A stretch of 64,000 nt of DNA from SZAS-103 sp038226665 (GCA_038226665.1 JBBRQI010000015.1:1-64000); one strand, 5' to 3'. Positions 24,028-32,172 are shown, counted from the first letter of the stretch. Notes: generated from the sequence alone by a model not told the origin. Made by a program: numbers and translations.

Positions 24028-24945
24028 ATGAACTACCCCGGTTACCCATTTACTCCACAGCGCTTCGACGTGCGCCCCGGCATCGCGATGTCCTACCTCG
24101 ACGAAAGCCCGTCGGATAACGGCCGGCGCGATGGCGAGGTCGCGGCTCCTGAAACGATTGTGATGCTGCACGGCAACCCGTCGTGGAGCTATTACTGGCG
24201 GCACCTGGTGCTCGGCCTGCGGGACCGCTATCGCTGCATCGTTCCCGACCACGTCGGCATGGGGTTGTCGGACAAGCCTTCGGATGAGCAATACAAGTAC
24301 ACACTGCAATCGCGCGTGGACGACCTGGATGCGCTGCTCGCGCATCTGGACGTCGTCGACAACATCACTCTCGCGGTGCACGACTGGGGCGGGATGATCG
24401 GTTTCGGCTGGGCGCTCAAGCATGCTGGGCGCGTGAAACGGTTGGTGATCCTCAACACCGGCGCGTTCCCGTTACCGATCGCCAAGCCACTGCCGTGGCG
24501 ATTGAAATTCGGACGCGATTCGTGGCTCGGCGCGTGCATGATCCGCGGCTTCAACGCATTCGCGGCGGGCGCGGCAAAGCATGGTGTGGAAACGCCGATG
24601 CCCGCCGATGTCCGTCGCGCCTATCTCGCACCGTACGACTCGTGGGCGCATCGCATTGCGACGTTGCGCTTCGTGCAGGACATTCCGCTGTCGCCGGTCG
24701 ATCCCGCGTGGCCGCTGGTCGAGAAAGTCGGCCAGCATCTGCATGAGTTCGCCGATCGTCCGGCTTTCATCGGCTGGGGGCTGCGCGATTTCGTGTTCGA
24801 CAAGCACTTCCTCGAAGGCTTCACCAGCGCGCTGCCGAATGCGGAAGTGCATGCGTTCGACGATGCGGGACACTATGTGCTCGAGGACAAGCATGCGGTG
24901 CTGGTGCCGGCGATTCGGACGTTCCTCGACGCGCATGCGTTGTGA
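24028..24945 (+). CDS. oleB: OleB, beta-lactone decarboxylase (haloalkane dehalogenase-like)
   Basis: OleB converts the cis-beta-lactone made by OleC to the final cis-olefin with release of CO2. The 305-aa alpha/beta-hydrolase has the oxyanion block LHGNPSWSYYWRHL, nucleophile D119 in VHDWGGMIG, and catalytic histidine H282 in DDAGHYVLED, as in haloalkane dehalogenases and OleB. Genomic linkage to oleC and oleD supports OleB rather than a dehalogenase. It starts 22 bases after the RM gene stop, so it may be transcribed from the inserted operon. An inverted repeat copy follows its stop. Confidence 0.93.
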   Translation: MNYPGYPFTPQRFDVRPGIAMSYLDESPSDNGRRDGEVAAPETIVMLHGNPSWSYYWRHLVLGLRDRYRCIVPDHVGMGLSDKPSDEQYKYTLQSRVDDLDALLAHLDVVDNITLAVHDWGGMIGFGWALKHAGRVKRLVILNTGAFPLPIAKPLPWRLKFGRDSWLGACMIRGFNAFAAGAAKHGVETPMPADVRRAYLAPYDSWAHRIATLRFVQDIPLSPVDPAWPLVEKVGQHLHEFADRPAFIGWGLRDFVFDKHFLEGFTSALPNAEVHAFDDAGHYVLEDKHAVLVPAIRTFLDAHAL

Positions 24946-24947
24946 AC

Positions 24948-24977
24948 TCCTTCCCTTGCGCATCGCGCAGGGGGTGA
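24948..24977 (-). repeat. Palindromic repeat, copy B (oleB-oleC gap)
   Basis: CCCTTGCGC ATC GCGCAGGGG forms a stem-loop immediately after the oleB stop. Read on the minus strand it matches the 3' half of copy C (CCCCTGCGC, loop, GCGCAAGGGA). It therefore forms an inverted pair with copy C about 115 bases away. The outer CTCACCCC-like arm is weak in this copy. Confidence 0.6.
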
Positions 24978-25071
24978 TGAGCCGCATCTGTACGATCCGC
25001 CAGTGGCAGATCGTGCGGCGAAGAACGCCCGGCAGGGCAGGACAGATTGGGAGGGGGTTAAGCTCTTGGCT

Positions 25072-26817
25072 ATGGAACTCAAAGAGACAAGCACTCCTCC
25101 CCAACCCTCCCCTGCGCCACGCGCAAGGGAGGGAGTCGAGCCCTGCAACATCGCTGCTGCCCTGCCGCGCATGGCCGCCGAGCGCGGCGACCAGGTCGCG
25201 ATGCGTTGCCCGGGTTCGCGCGGCATCAATGGTTTCGCGCGCTACGACGTCACCCTGACTTACGCAGAGCTCGACCGCCGCAGCGACGCGATCGCGGCAG
25301 GGCTCTCGCAGATCGGCATCGTGCGCGGCGTGCGAACCGTATTGATGGTGCGACCGTCGCCGGAATTCTTCCTGCTGATGTTCGCGCTGTTCAAGCTCAG
25401 CGCGGTGCCGGTGCTGGTCGATCCGGGCATCGACAAGCGCGCGTTGAAGCAGTGCCTCGACGAAGCGAAACCCGATGCGTTCATCGGTATTCCGCTCGCG
25501 CATGCGGCGCGGATCGCGCTGGGCTGGGCGAAGTCCGCGCGCATCCGCGTCACCGTCGGCGCGCGCTGGTTCTGGCGCGGCGCGACACTCAAGCAAATCG
25601 AGGCGCTTGGCGTCGGCGCATCGACGCAACTTGCCGATACGCAGCCAGATGACGCCGCAGCGATCCTGTTCACATCGGGATCGACCGGCGTGCCCAAGGG
25701 CGTCGTCTATCGGCACCGGCATTTCGTCGCGCAGATCGACATGTTGCGCGATGCGTTCGGCATCGAACCCGGCGGCGTCGACCTGCCGACGTTCCCGCCG
25801 TTCGCATTGTTCGATCCGGCGCTGGGCCTGACCTCGATCATTCCCGACATGGACCCGACGCGGCCTGCGGGTGCCAACCCGAAAAAGCTGCACGATGCGA
25901 TCGCGCGTTTCGGCGTGACCCAACTCTTCGGATCGCCTGCGCTGGTCGATGTACTCGCACGCTTCGGCGAAAAGCTTCCGACGATTCGCCGCATCACTTC
26001 TGCAGGCGCGCCGGTGCCCCCGGATGTCGTGACCAAAATGCGCGCGTTGTTGCCCCACGACGCGCAACTGTGGACTCCGTATGGCGCGACCGAATGCCTG
26101 CCGGTCGCAGTCATCGAAGGCCGCGAACTGCAGTCCACGCGCATGGCGACCGAACAGGGCGCAGGCACGTGCGTGGGTCGCGCGGTGCCGCCGAACGATG
26201 TGCGCATCATCCGGATCGACGATGCGGCTATAGCGGAATGGTCGGACGATTTGCTGCTCGCGCAAGGCGAGGCAGGCGAAATCACCGTCGCTGGTCCGAC
26301 CGCAACCGACAGCTATCTCAATCGACCGGAAGCGACACGGCTGGCGAAGATTCGCGAGCATTTTCCGGACGGCGAGCGCATCGTCCATCGCATGGGCGAC
26401 CTCGGCTACTTCGATGCGGAAGGTCGATTGTGGTTTTGCGGCCGCAAGTCGCATCGCGTCGAGACTGCAGACGGGCCGCTGTATACCGAGCAGGTCGAGC
26501 CGATATTCAACACGCATCCTGATGTTCGCCGCACCGCGCTCGTCGGCGTCGGCGTGGGTGGCAAGCAGACACCGGTATTGTGCGTGGAATTGCGCGATGG
26601 CATTCGCAAAGACCAGCACGCACGGATCGCCGACGCGCTGCGCCATAGCGCCGAAGGATTCGTGCACACGGCGAGGATCACAACCTTCCTGTTCCATCCG
26701 AAATTCCCGGTCGATATCCGCCACAACGCGAAGATCGGCCGCGAAAAACTTGCTTTGTGGGTCGCATCGACTCCCTCCCTTTCGCCGCAGGCGAAGGGGA
26801 GGGTTGCGGAGGGATAG
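25072..26817 (+). CDS. oleC: OleC, AMP-dependent beta-lactone synthetase
   Basis: OleC uses ATP to turn the 2-alkyl-3-hydroxyacid from OleD into a beta-lactone. The 581-aa protein belongs to the acyl-CoA ligase/luciferase superfamily: P-loop FTSGSTGVPKG near residues 200-210, TPYGATECLPVA, and the adenylate-binding HRMGDLGYFDAEGRLWFCGR. It matches OleC throughout CNIAAALPRMAAERGDQVAM to DIRHNAKIGREKLALWV. Both ends look extended by palindromic repeats: copy C encodes TPPQPSPAPRAREGVEP before the conserved CNIAAAL, and copy D encodes the tail SLSPQAKGRVAEG. ATG 25072 is my choice; GTG 25003 is also open. Confidence 0.93.
   Translation: MELKETSTPPQPSPAPRAREGVEPCNIAAALPRMAAERGDQVAMRCPGSRGINGFARYDVTLTYAELDRRSDAIAAGLSQIGIVRGVRTVLMVRPSPEFFLLMFALFKLSAVPVLVDPGIDKRALKQCLDEAKPDAFIGIPLAHAARIALGWAKSARIRVTVGARWFWRGATLKQIEALGVGASTQLADTQPDDAAAILFTSGSTGVPKGVVYRHRHFVAQIDMLRDAFGIEPGGVDLPTFPPFALFDPALGLTSIIPDMDPTRPAGANPKKLHDAIARFGVTQLFGSPALVDVLARFGEKLPTIRRITSAGAPVPPDVVTKMRALLPHDAQLWTPYGATECLPVAVIEGRELQSTRMATEQGAGTCVGRAVPPNDVRIIRIDDAAIAEWSDDLLLAQGEAGEITVAGPTATDSYLNRPEATRLAKIREHFPDGERIVHRMGDLGYFDAEGRLWFCGRKSHRVETADGPLYTEQVEPIFNTHPDVRRTALVGVGVGGKQTPVLCVELRDGIRKDQHARIADALRHSAEGFVHTARITTFLFHPKFPVDIRHNAKIGREKLALWVASTPSLSPQAKGRVAEG
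25091..25136 (+). repeat. Palindromic repeat, copy C (5' end of oleC)
   Basis: ACTCCTCCCCAACCCTCCCC precedes TGCGC CAC GCGCAAGGGAGG, forming a 13-base imperfect stem (25105-25117 with 25121-25133). It is translated as the N-terminal extension of OleC with the peptide PPQPSP. It is oriented like copies A and E. Confidence 0.85.
26771..26814 (-). repeat. Palindromic repeat, copy D (oleC-DUF559 junction)
   Basis: CCCTTTCGCC GCA GGCGAAGGGG forms the stem, followed by AGGGTTGCGGAGGG, the reverse complement of the head of copies C and E. It encodes the last residues of OleC, and its GGAGGG (26808-26813) sits at ideal distance to serve as the Shine-Dalgarno sequence of the DUF559 gene. It is inverted relative to copy E. 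Confidence 0.85.
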
Positions 26818-26820
26818 TTC

Positions 26821-27264
26821 TTGGACACGAAGCGGCAATTCGCTCGCGAGCTGCGGAAGAATGCTACCGATGCGGAACGTCTTCTATCGCACTCATTGAA
26901 AAGTCGGCAGCTCGATGGATTCCGTTTCCATCGACAAGCGCCTCTCGGTGACTTCATCGTGGATTTTCTTTGCCCCCAAGCGAGATTCATCGTGGAACTG
27001 GACGGCGGTCAGCACACTGATCGTGCCATGTACGACGATGCTCGAACAATATGGCTCGCCGAGAAAGGCTACCGCGTCTTGCGCTTTTGGAATCATGAAG
27101 CCATTCAAAATACGGATACAGTGCTCGCGGAGATTCATCGACAGTTGACGAAAGGCTTTACCCCTCCCCAGCCCTCCCCTTCGCTTTGCGAAATGGAGGG
27201 AGCACAAGCGCAGCTTTCTCTGCCGGGTGCGGACTCGATCGCCAATGCAGGCGACGAGCCATGA
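26821..27264 (+). CDS. DUF559 (Vsr-like) endonuclease-domain protein
   Basis: DUF559 proteins share the very-short-patch-repair endonuclease fold. The 147-aa product has the whole domain: ARELRKNATDAERLLSHSLK, GFRFHRQAPLGDFIVDFLCP (catalytic D), FIVELDGGQH (E and D) and GYRVLRFWNHEAIQN. It starts at TTG 26821 with a ribosome-binding site supplied by repeat copy D. The C-terminal 30 residues (FTPPQPSPSLCEMEGAQAQ onward) are translated from copy E and beyond, outside the conserved domain. Its stop overlaps the oleD start as ATGA. Flanking by inverted palindromic repeats suggests a mobile unit inserted between oleC and oleD. Confidence 0.88.
   Translation: MDTKRQFARELRKNATDAERLLSHSLKSRQLDGFRFHRQAPLGDFIVDFLCPQARFIVELDGGQHTDRAMYDDARTIWLAEKGYRVLRFWNHEAIQNTDTVLAEIHRQLTKGFTPPQPSPSLCEMEGAQAQLSLPGADSIANAGDEP
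27161..27202 (+). repeat. Palindromic repeat, copy E (3' end of DUF559 gene)
   Basis: CCCCTCCCCAGCCCTCCCC precedes an imperfect stem TTCGC TTT GCGAA with GGAGGGAG after it. It is translated as TPPQPSPSLCEMEG at the C-terminus of the DUF559 protein. It has the same orientation as copies A and C and forms an inverted pair with copy D around the nuclease domain. Confidence 0.85.
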
Positions 27265-28265
27265 AGATTCTGGTCACAGGCGGTGGTGGTTTCCTCGGCC
27301 AGGCGATCTGCCGCTTGCTGGTCGCTCGCGGCTACAACGTCGCAAGTTTCAATCGCGGCCTGTATCCGGAACTCGATACGCTCGGCGTGCGCCAGCTTCG
27401 CGGCGATCTCGCCGATGCGGATACGGTGCGCGCTGCTGCGCACGGGATGGATGCGGTTTTCCACAACGCCGCGAAGGCGGGCGTGTGGGGCAGTTACGAA
27501 AGCTATCGGCTCGCGAACGTGGTCGGTACCGATAATGTTCTCGCTGCATGCCGCAAGCATGGGATAGGAAAACTTGTTTACACCTCGACTCCAAGCGTGA
27601 CCCATCGCGCGAACCATCCTGTTGCCGGCGGCAATGAAATGAACACGCCGTACGGCGGACATTTCAAGGCTGCGTATCCGATCACCAAGACGATCGCCGA
27701 GAAAGCCGTGCTCGCGGCGAACGACGCAACGCTGGCGACCGTTGCATTGCGGCCGCGACTGATCTGGGGGCCGGGCGACAACCAGCTGTTGCCGCGACTC
27801 GTCGAACGCGCACGTGCAGGTCGGCTGCGTTTGGTCGGCGATGGCGAGAACCTGATCGACAGTACCTATGTCGAGAACGCGGCGCAGGCGCATCTGGATG
27901 CATTCGACCATCTGATGGTTGGCGCAACATGCTCGGGCAAGCCGTATTTCATTTCCAACGACGACCCGCGCAGCGCGCGCGAAACCGTCAACGCATTGCT
28001 CGGCGCAGTCGGCGCACCGCAAGTTCAGGGCACGATTCCTTTCGGAGCCGCCTATGCAGCGGGCGCCGTCATGGAAGGCTTGTGGAAAATATTTCCATTG
28101 AAGGGCGAACCGCCGATGACCCGTTTCCTCGCCGAACAACTCGCCACGACCCACTGGTACGACATCTCCGCTGCGCGCGATGATTTCGGATATGTGCCGC
28201 GAGTGAGTTTAGACGAAGGGTTGCGACGGCTTGCGGCCGCGTGGGATACGCACTGTTCAGGCTGA
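27261..28265 (+). CDS. oleD: OleD, NADPH-dependent 2-alkyl-3-ketoacid reductase
   Basis: OleD reduces the unstable ketoacid from OleA to the 2-alkyl-3-hydroxyacid. This 334-aa extended SDR/epimerase-like protein has the Rossmann motif TGGGGFLG (residues 6-13), D49-type GDLADAD, the serine region YTSTPSVT and active-site Y139-xxx-K143 in YPITK, and ends YVPRVSLDEGLRRLAAAW. ATG 27261 overlaps the DUF559 stop. It completes the ole pathway, with oleA about 7.6 kb upstream. A short DUF1328 gene and ubiJ follow. Confidence 0.94.
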   Translation: MKILVTGGGGFLGQAICRLLVARGYNVASFNRGLYPELDTLGVRQLRGDLADADTVRAAAHGMDAVFHNAAKAGVWGSYESYRLANVVGTDNVLAACRKHGIGKLVYTSTPSVTHRANHPVAGGNEMNTPYGGHFKAAYPITKTIAEKAVLAANDATLATVALRPRLIWGPGDNQLLPRLVERARAGRLRLVGDGENLIDSTYVENAAQAHLDAFDHLMVGATCSGKPYFISNDDPRSARETVNALLGAVGAPQVQGTIPFGAAYAAGAVMEGLWKIFPLKGEPPMTRFLAEQLATTHWYDISAARDDFGYVPRVSLDEGLRRLAAAWDTHCSG

Positions 28266-28319
28266 ACCGTGCATAGTCCGCTATGCCAATGAAGGCATTT
28301 GAGCCATAGGGAGGGCGCC

Positions 28320-28475
28320 ATGCTGCATTACGCGATTGTCTTTTTCATCGTCGCAATCATCGCTGCCGTACTGGGTTTCGGCGTCATCGCCGGTACTGCC
28401 GCCATGATCGCGAAAGTCCTGTTCGTCGTGTTCCTGATCCTCGCAATTCTCAGCTTCCTGAAACGGGCTGCCTGA
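28320..28475 (+). CDS. DUF1328 (YtjA-like) small membrane protein
   Basis: The 51-aa peptide MLHYAIVFFIVAIIAAVLGF continues GVIAGTAAMIAKVLFVVFLI and ends SFLKRAA. This matches the DUF1328 family of two-helix inner-membrane proteins with the LGFGVIAGTAA turn. AGGGAGG lies five bases before the ATG, a strong ribosome-binding site. The family is often stress-induced but has no proven function. The gene stands between oleD and ubiJ. Confidence 0.9.
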   Translation: MLHYAIVFFIVAIIAAVLGFGVIAGTAAMIAKVLFVVFLILAILSFLKRAA

Positions 28476-28562
28476 TCAGGCGCGGCTTCATGGAGCAAGC
28501 GGGCTGTCGGACGCTCGCAGGAGAATGGCCCGTCGCATGCGGCGGGCCAGTTACAATGGCGG

Positions 28563-29276
28563 ATGGCAGCTGCCCATACCTCCATATTCGACGCATTCAA
28601 ACCCATCGCGGGTCGTGCGCTTGAAACTGCGCTCAATCATTTGCTCGCGCTTGATCCGGACACGCACTCCGCGTTGTCTGCCTTGGAAGGCCAGCGCATC
28701 CAGTTGACGATGGAAGCGCCAGCATTGGCGATGGAGTTGGTCGTGCGCGATGGGCGCATTGCGGTTGGCCCGGCGAATCCCGGGATGGAACCCGATCTTG
28801 CGGTGCGCAGCACGTTCGGCGGATTGCTTGCGCAACTTCCGTTCCTGCGGCCGAATAAGGGCACCAGCGTCGGCAAGGTGAAAATCGCCGGAGATGCAGA
28901 GCTTGCGCGGCAATTGCAGCGTCTCGCCGAACGCTACGATCCCGACTGGAACCTGCCGTTCACCAATGCATTCGGCGAGGTGTTCGGAGTGCAGCTCGCG
29001 AATGGCGTGCGTGCAGCGATGCGCGTGGGTCGCGATGGCGCGAGTCAGCTTGCCCGGCATGGCGCCGAATTCCTTACCGAGGAATCGCGCGACCTGGTCG
29101 GTCGCGCGGAACTCGATGCGCATCTCGACGATGTCGATGCGCTGCGCGACAGGGTCGAACGGCTCGCCGCGCGTATGCGGAACCTGCAAAGCAGATTGCC
29201 CGACATCGATGCGTCGGACAGCGATCGCAATCCGGCCGATCCATCCTCATCCGGGCAGGACGGATCCAGCGCATGA
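28563..29276 (+). CDS. ubiJ: Ubiquinone biosynthesis accessory factor UbiJ
   Basis: UbiJ is an SCP2-domain lipid-binding protein of the soluble ubiquinone-biosynthesis complex. The 237-aa product has the SCP2 fold N-terminally (HLLALDPDTHSALSALEGQR, then VVRDGRIAVGPAN and KIAGDAELARQLQRLAERYD PDWNLPF) and a helical, coiled-coil C-terminus (VDALRDRVERLAARMRNLQS). It overlaps ubiB by an ATGA, the usual ubiJ-ubiB arrangement. No ubiE is present upstream, unlike in enterobacteria. Confidence 0.9.
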   Translation: MAAAHTSIFDAFKPIAGRALETALNHLLALDPDTHSALSALEGQRIQLTMEAPALAMELVVRDGRIAVGPANPGMEPDLAVRSTFGGLLAQLPFLRPNKGTSVGKVKIAGDAELARQLQRLAERYDPDWNLPFTNAFGEVFGVQLANGVRAAMRVGRDGASQLARHGAEFLTEESRDLVGRAELDAHLDDVDALRDRVERLAARMRNLQSRLPDIDASDSDRNPADPSSSGQDGSSA

Positions 29277-30925
29277 GCGGCGCGCTGCGCATCCTGCAAA
29301 TCCTGCGCGTGGTATTGCGTTATCGCCTCGACACGCTGCTCGACGAAACCCGTCTCGCGCGCTGGTTGAAGCTGCTGCGTCCGTTCGTCCCGGTGCGCGG
29401 CGATGTCGCCAGCTTGGCGCGCGGTGAACGGTTGCGGCTCGCATTGCAGGAGCTCGGTCCTTTGTTCGTGAAGTTCGGGCAGGTGCTCTCGACGCGCCGC
29501 GACCTGTTGCCTGCCGATATCGCAGATGCGCTCGCGCACCTGCAGGATCGGGTCACGCCGTTTCCAGGCGAGCAGGCCGAGGCGCTTGTCGCCGCCGCGC
29601 TCGGGCGGCCGCTTGCCGAGTCCTATCGCCGTTTCGAACGGACCCCGCTCGCGTCGGCATCAGTCGCGCAGGTGCATGCCGCGGAGCTTCCGGATGGACG
29701 ATCGGTCGTCGTCAAGGTATTGCGCCCAGGCATCGAGAAACGCATCGCGCAGGACTTGTCGTTGTTGCGCAGCGTCGCGCGGCTCGCCGAGACGATCGGC
29801 CCGAACCCGGAAACAACGCGACCGCAGGAAATCGTCGCCGAACTCGAGCGATCCTTGCTCAACGAGCTCGACTTGCAGCGCGAAGGCGCTAATGCGAGCC
29901 TGATGCGGCGGAATTTTTCGGGATCGGCCGATCTCTATATTCCCGAAGTATTCTGGAGCCACAGCGCCGAACGCGTGCTGACACTGGAACGCGTAAGCGG
30001 CGTGCGCGCCGACGACATCGCCGCGCTCGATGCGGCCGGCGTGGATCGCACAAGGCTTGCGGCGACCGGCGTGCGGCTGTTCTACACGCAGGTATTCCGC
30101 GACAACTTCTTCCACGCCGACGCGCATCCGGGCAATCTGTGGATCGACCTGTCGCGTCCGCAGCAGCCACGCTTCATCGTGCTGGATTTCGGCATCGTCG
30201 GTTCGTTGCCCGAGATCGACCGCTACTTCCTCGCCGAGAACTTCACCGCGATCTTCGAGCGCAACTATCGGCGCATCGCTGAACTGCATATCGAAGCGGG
30301 CTGGATGCCGGCGACCCTGCGACTCGACGAACTCGAGGCCGACGTGCGCACGATCTGCGAGCCGTATTTCACCCGGCCGTTGTCGGAGATCGCGCTCGGC
30401 GAAGTGCTGTTCAAGCTGTTCAAGCTCGCGCGCAGGAACCAGCTCACGATCCAGCCGCAGCTGATCCTGCTGCAGAAGACCTTGCTGAACATCGAAGGCA
30501 TCGGTCGCACGCTCGACCCGAAGCTCGATATCTGGGTGGTCGCGCAACCGGTGCTCGCGGAAATCCTGCAACGCGAACGCAGCCCGCGCGCGATGCTCGA
30601 TCGCCTGCGCGAAAAACTCCCGGGCTGGTTGCTCGGCGCGCCGGAAATTCCGCAACTGCTGCACGATTATCTTCGAAAGGCGGTCAACGGGCAGGTTGCC
30701 TTGCGCATGCAGTCGGACGACCTTGCAGCGCTCGCAGAAAGTTCGCGCGCTGCGCAACGGCAAACCGTGCTGGCATTGCTCGGCGCTGCGCTCGCGATCG
30801 GCGGCGTGCTGCTGTACGCCTTCCATCTTGGCGGGCGCGAACTGTACGGCGCACCGCTCGCGGTGTGGGTCGCGGGCGTGGGCTCGTTCGTGGCGTTCGT
30901 TGCCGCGTGGCCACGCAGGCGCTGA
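29273..30925 (+). CDS. ubiB: Ubiquinone biosynthesis regulatory kinase-like protein UbiB
   Basis: UbiB is a membrane-bound atypical kinase/ATPase (ABC1/COQ8 family) required for ubiquinone synthesis. The 550-aa protein has the family KxGQ motif (K67-F-G-Q70), the alanine-rich loop SASVAQVHAAEL in place of a glycine-rich P-loop, VVVKVLRPG with the catalytic-site lysine, the ADAHPGN loop (FFHADAHPGNLW) and LDFGIVGSL. Two C-terminal membrane helices follow residue 500. Translation is coupled to ubiJ. Confidence 0.95.
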   Translation: MSGALRILQILRVVLRYRLDTLLDETRLARWLKLLRPFVPVRGDVASLARGERLRLALQELGPLFVKFGQVLSTRRDLLPADIADALAHLQDRVTPFPGEQAEALVAAALGRPLAESYRRFERTPLASASVAQVHAAELPDGRSVVVKVLRPGIEKRIAQDLSLLRSVARLAETIGPNPETTRPQEIVAELERSLLNELDLQREGANASLMRRNFSGSADLYIPEVFWSHSAERVLTLERVSGVRADDIAALDAAGVDRTRLAATGVRLFYTQVFRDNFFHADAHPGNLWIDLSRPQQPRFIVLDFGIVGSLPEIDRYFLAENFTAIFERNYRRIAELHIEAGWMPATLRLDELEADVRTICEPYFTRPLSEIALGEVLFKLFKLARRNQLTIQPQLILLQKTLLNIEGIGRTLDPKLDIWVVAQPVLAEILQRERSPRAMLDRLREKLPGWLLGAPEIPQLLHDYLRKAVNGQVALRMQSDDLAALAESSRAAQRQTVLALLGAALAIGGVLLYAFHLGGRELYGAPLAVWVAGVGSFVAFVAAWPRRR

Positions 30926-30955
30926 GCCGACGGCGTTGAGGAATGCATTGAACGC

Positions 30956-31681
30956 ATGACCGGCGTCGCGCTCCCGATTCTCTACGCAGACGAAGCACTC
31001 GCCGTGATCGCCAAACCCGCCGGGCTGATGGCGCATGCGAGCCCGATGGCGCGCGGCGAGGACGATTTCCTGGTCGATCGTTTGCGTGCGCTATTCGCGC
31101 GCGATGTCGTGCTGGTGCATCGACTGGATCGCGCGACCAGTGGCTGCGTGTTGATCGCGTTCGATCGCGAGACGGCCGCCGCGCTCGGCGCACAGTTCAT
31201 GGATCGCAGCGTGAACAAGACCTATCTCGCGGTGTGTCGCGGCTGGCCCGATGAAGCAGGTGTGATCGATCATCCACTCGACGGCGGACCGGGCAAGCCC
31301 GTCAAGAAACCTGCAGTCACCGCGTATCGAAGGCTGGCGACGGTGGAGTTGGAACAGGCGTCCGAGCACTTTCCGACATCACGTTATGCGCTGCTCGAAT
31401 GCAGGCCGGAGACTGGTCGCTGGCGACAGATCCGCCGCCATCTCAAGCACATCTTCCACCACCTGATCGGCGACAGCAGCCACGGCGACGGCCGTCATAA
31501 CCGTGCGTTCCGGATGCGCGGTGTGCACCGCATGTTGCTGCACGCGCACACCTTGGGATTCACGCATCCGCAGACTGGTGAGCGCATTGATGTCGTTGCG
31601 CCGCTGGATGCGGAATTCGAACGCGCGCTCGGGTTGTGTGGGTGGGGCTTGCCGTCGGCGGTGCGTGATGTGGCAGGCTAG
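30956..31681 (+). CDS. truC: tRNA pseudouridine(65) synthase TruC
   Basis: TruC isomerises uridine 65 in certain tRNAs. The 241-aa RluA-family protein has the catalytic HRLDRATSG with D58 and the TruC-specific blocks PAVTAYRRLATVE, FPTSRYALLECRPETGRWRQ then IRRHLKH, and HHLIGDSSHGDGRHNR. It begins directly with the catalytic domain, without an S4 domain, as TruC does. Its TAG stop shares the CTAG with the stop of the convergent MAPEG gene. Confidence 0.9.
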   Translation: MTGVALPILYADEALAVIAKPAGLMAHASPMARGEDDFLVDRLRALFARDVVLVHRLDRATSGCVLIAFDRETAAALGAQFMDRSVNKTYLAVCRGWPDEAGVIDHPLDGGPGKPVKKPAVTAYRRLATVELEQASEHFPTSRYALLECRPETGRWRQIRRHLKHIFHHLIGDSSHGDGRHNRAFRMRGVHRMLLHAHTLGFTHPQTGERIDVVAPLDAEFERALGLCGWGLPSAVRDVAG

Positions 31682-32073
31682 TAACCGGCCATCATCGCCC
31701 TGATCACACCCCAGGCCGCAATGCCCCACAGGATGACTGTCGCCACCATGCCGAGCCCGAAACCAGGTCCGCGCTTTTTCGCGTCGCTTGCATAGGCGAC
31801 TCCGTACCAGATGCGCGCGACGATCCATACCAGGCCGATCCCGCCGACGAGTGCGGGATCGGCATAACGCGCGGCGATCCACAATGCGGGCAGGAAGAGT
31901 GCGAGCGCTTCCAGCGTATTCATCTGCACGCGGAACAATCGCTCGAAATCCGGATGCCCACTCGTCGCGGGAGCGATGATCTTGTACTTGCCGCGCCCGC
32001 GCCCGACGGCGAAAACGCAACCGAAAAACACTGCGACGGCAAGCAGGGTCACCAGGTCGGGCAAATGCGTCAT
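31678..32073 (-). CDS. MAPEG-family membrane protein
   Basis: The 131-aa protein has four predicted membrane helices (about 4-22, 52-70, 74-95 and 108-128) and the MAPEG signature FERLFRVQMNTLEALALFLP (with ERxxRxxxNxxE). MAPEG proteins include microsomal glutathione S-transferases and related peroxidases; bacterial members mostly lack assigned roles. ATG 32073 with TGGAGA upstream is the start; the long upstream frame is a shadow of arfB. It converges on truC with overlapping stop codons. Confidence 0.9.
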   Translation of the reverse strand: MTHLPDLVTLLAVAVFFGCVFAVGRGRGKYKIIAPATSGHPDFERLFRVQMNTLEALALFLPALWIAARYADPALVGGIGLVWIVARIWYGVAYASDAKKRGPGFGLGMVATVILWGIAAWGVIRAMMAGY

Positions 32074-32172
32074 CGAAGTCTCCAGGATTTTGGACAGCCT
32101 AGCGCATCGCGATGGCTGGCGGCGGATGCACGCTGTCGGGTTAAAGTACGCACAGATGCAGGTCTTCCAACC

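Noticed and set aside
24028..24945. Haloalkane dehalogenase as the function of the OleB gene
   Set aside because: The fold and catalytic residues are the same, but linkage to oleA, oleC and oleD makes the beta-lactone decarboxylase the better call.
24472..26838. 788-aa open frame antisense to oleB and oleC
   Set aside because: It is an arginine-rich shadow of two well-supported genes in G+C-rich DNA, with no domain and no ribosome-binding site.
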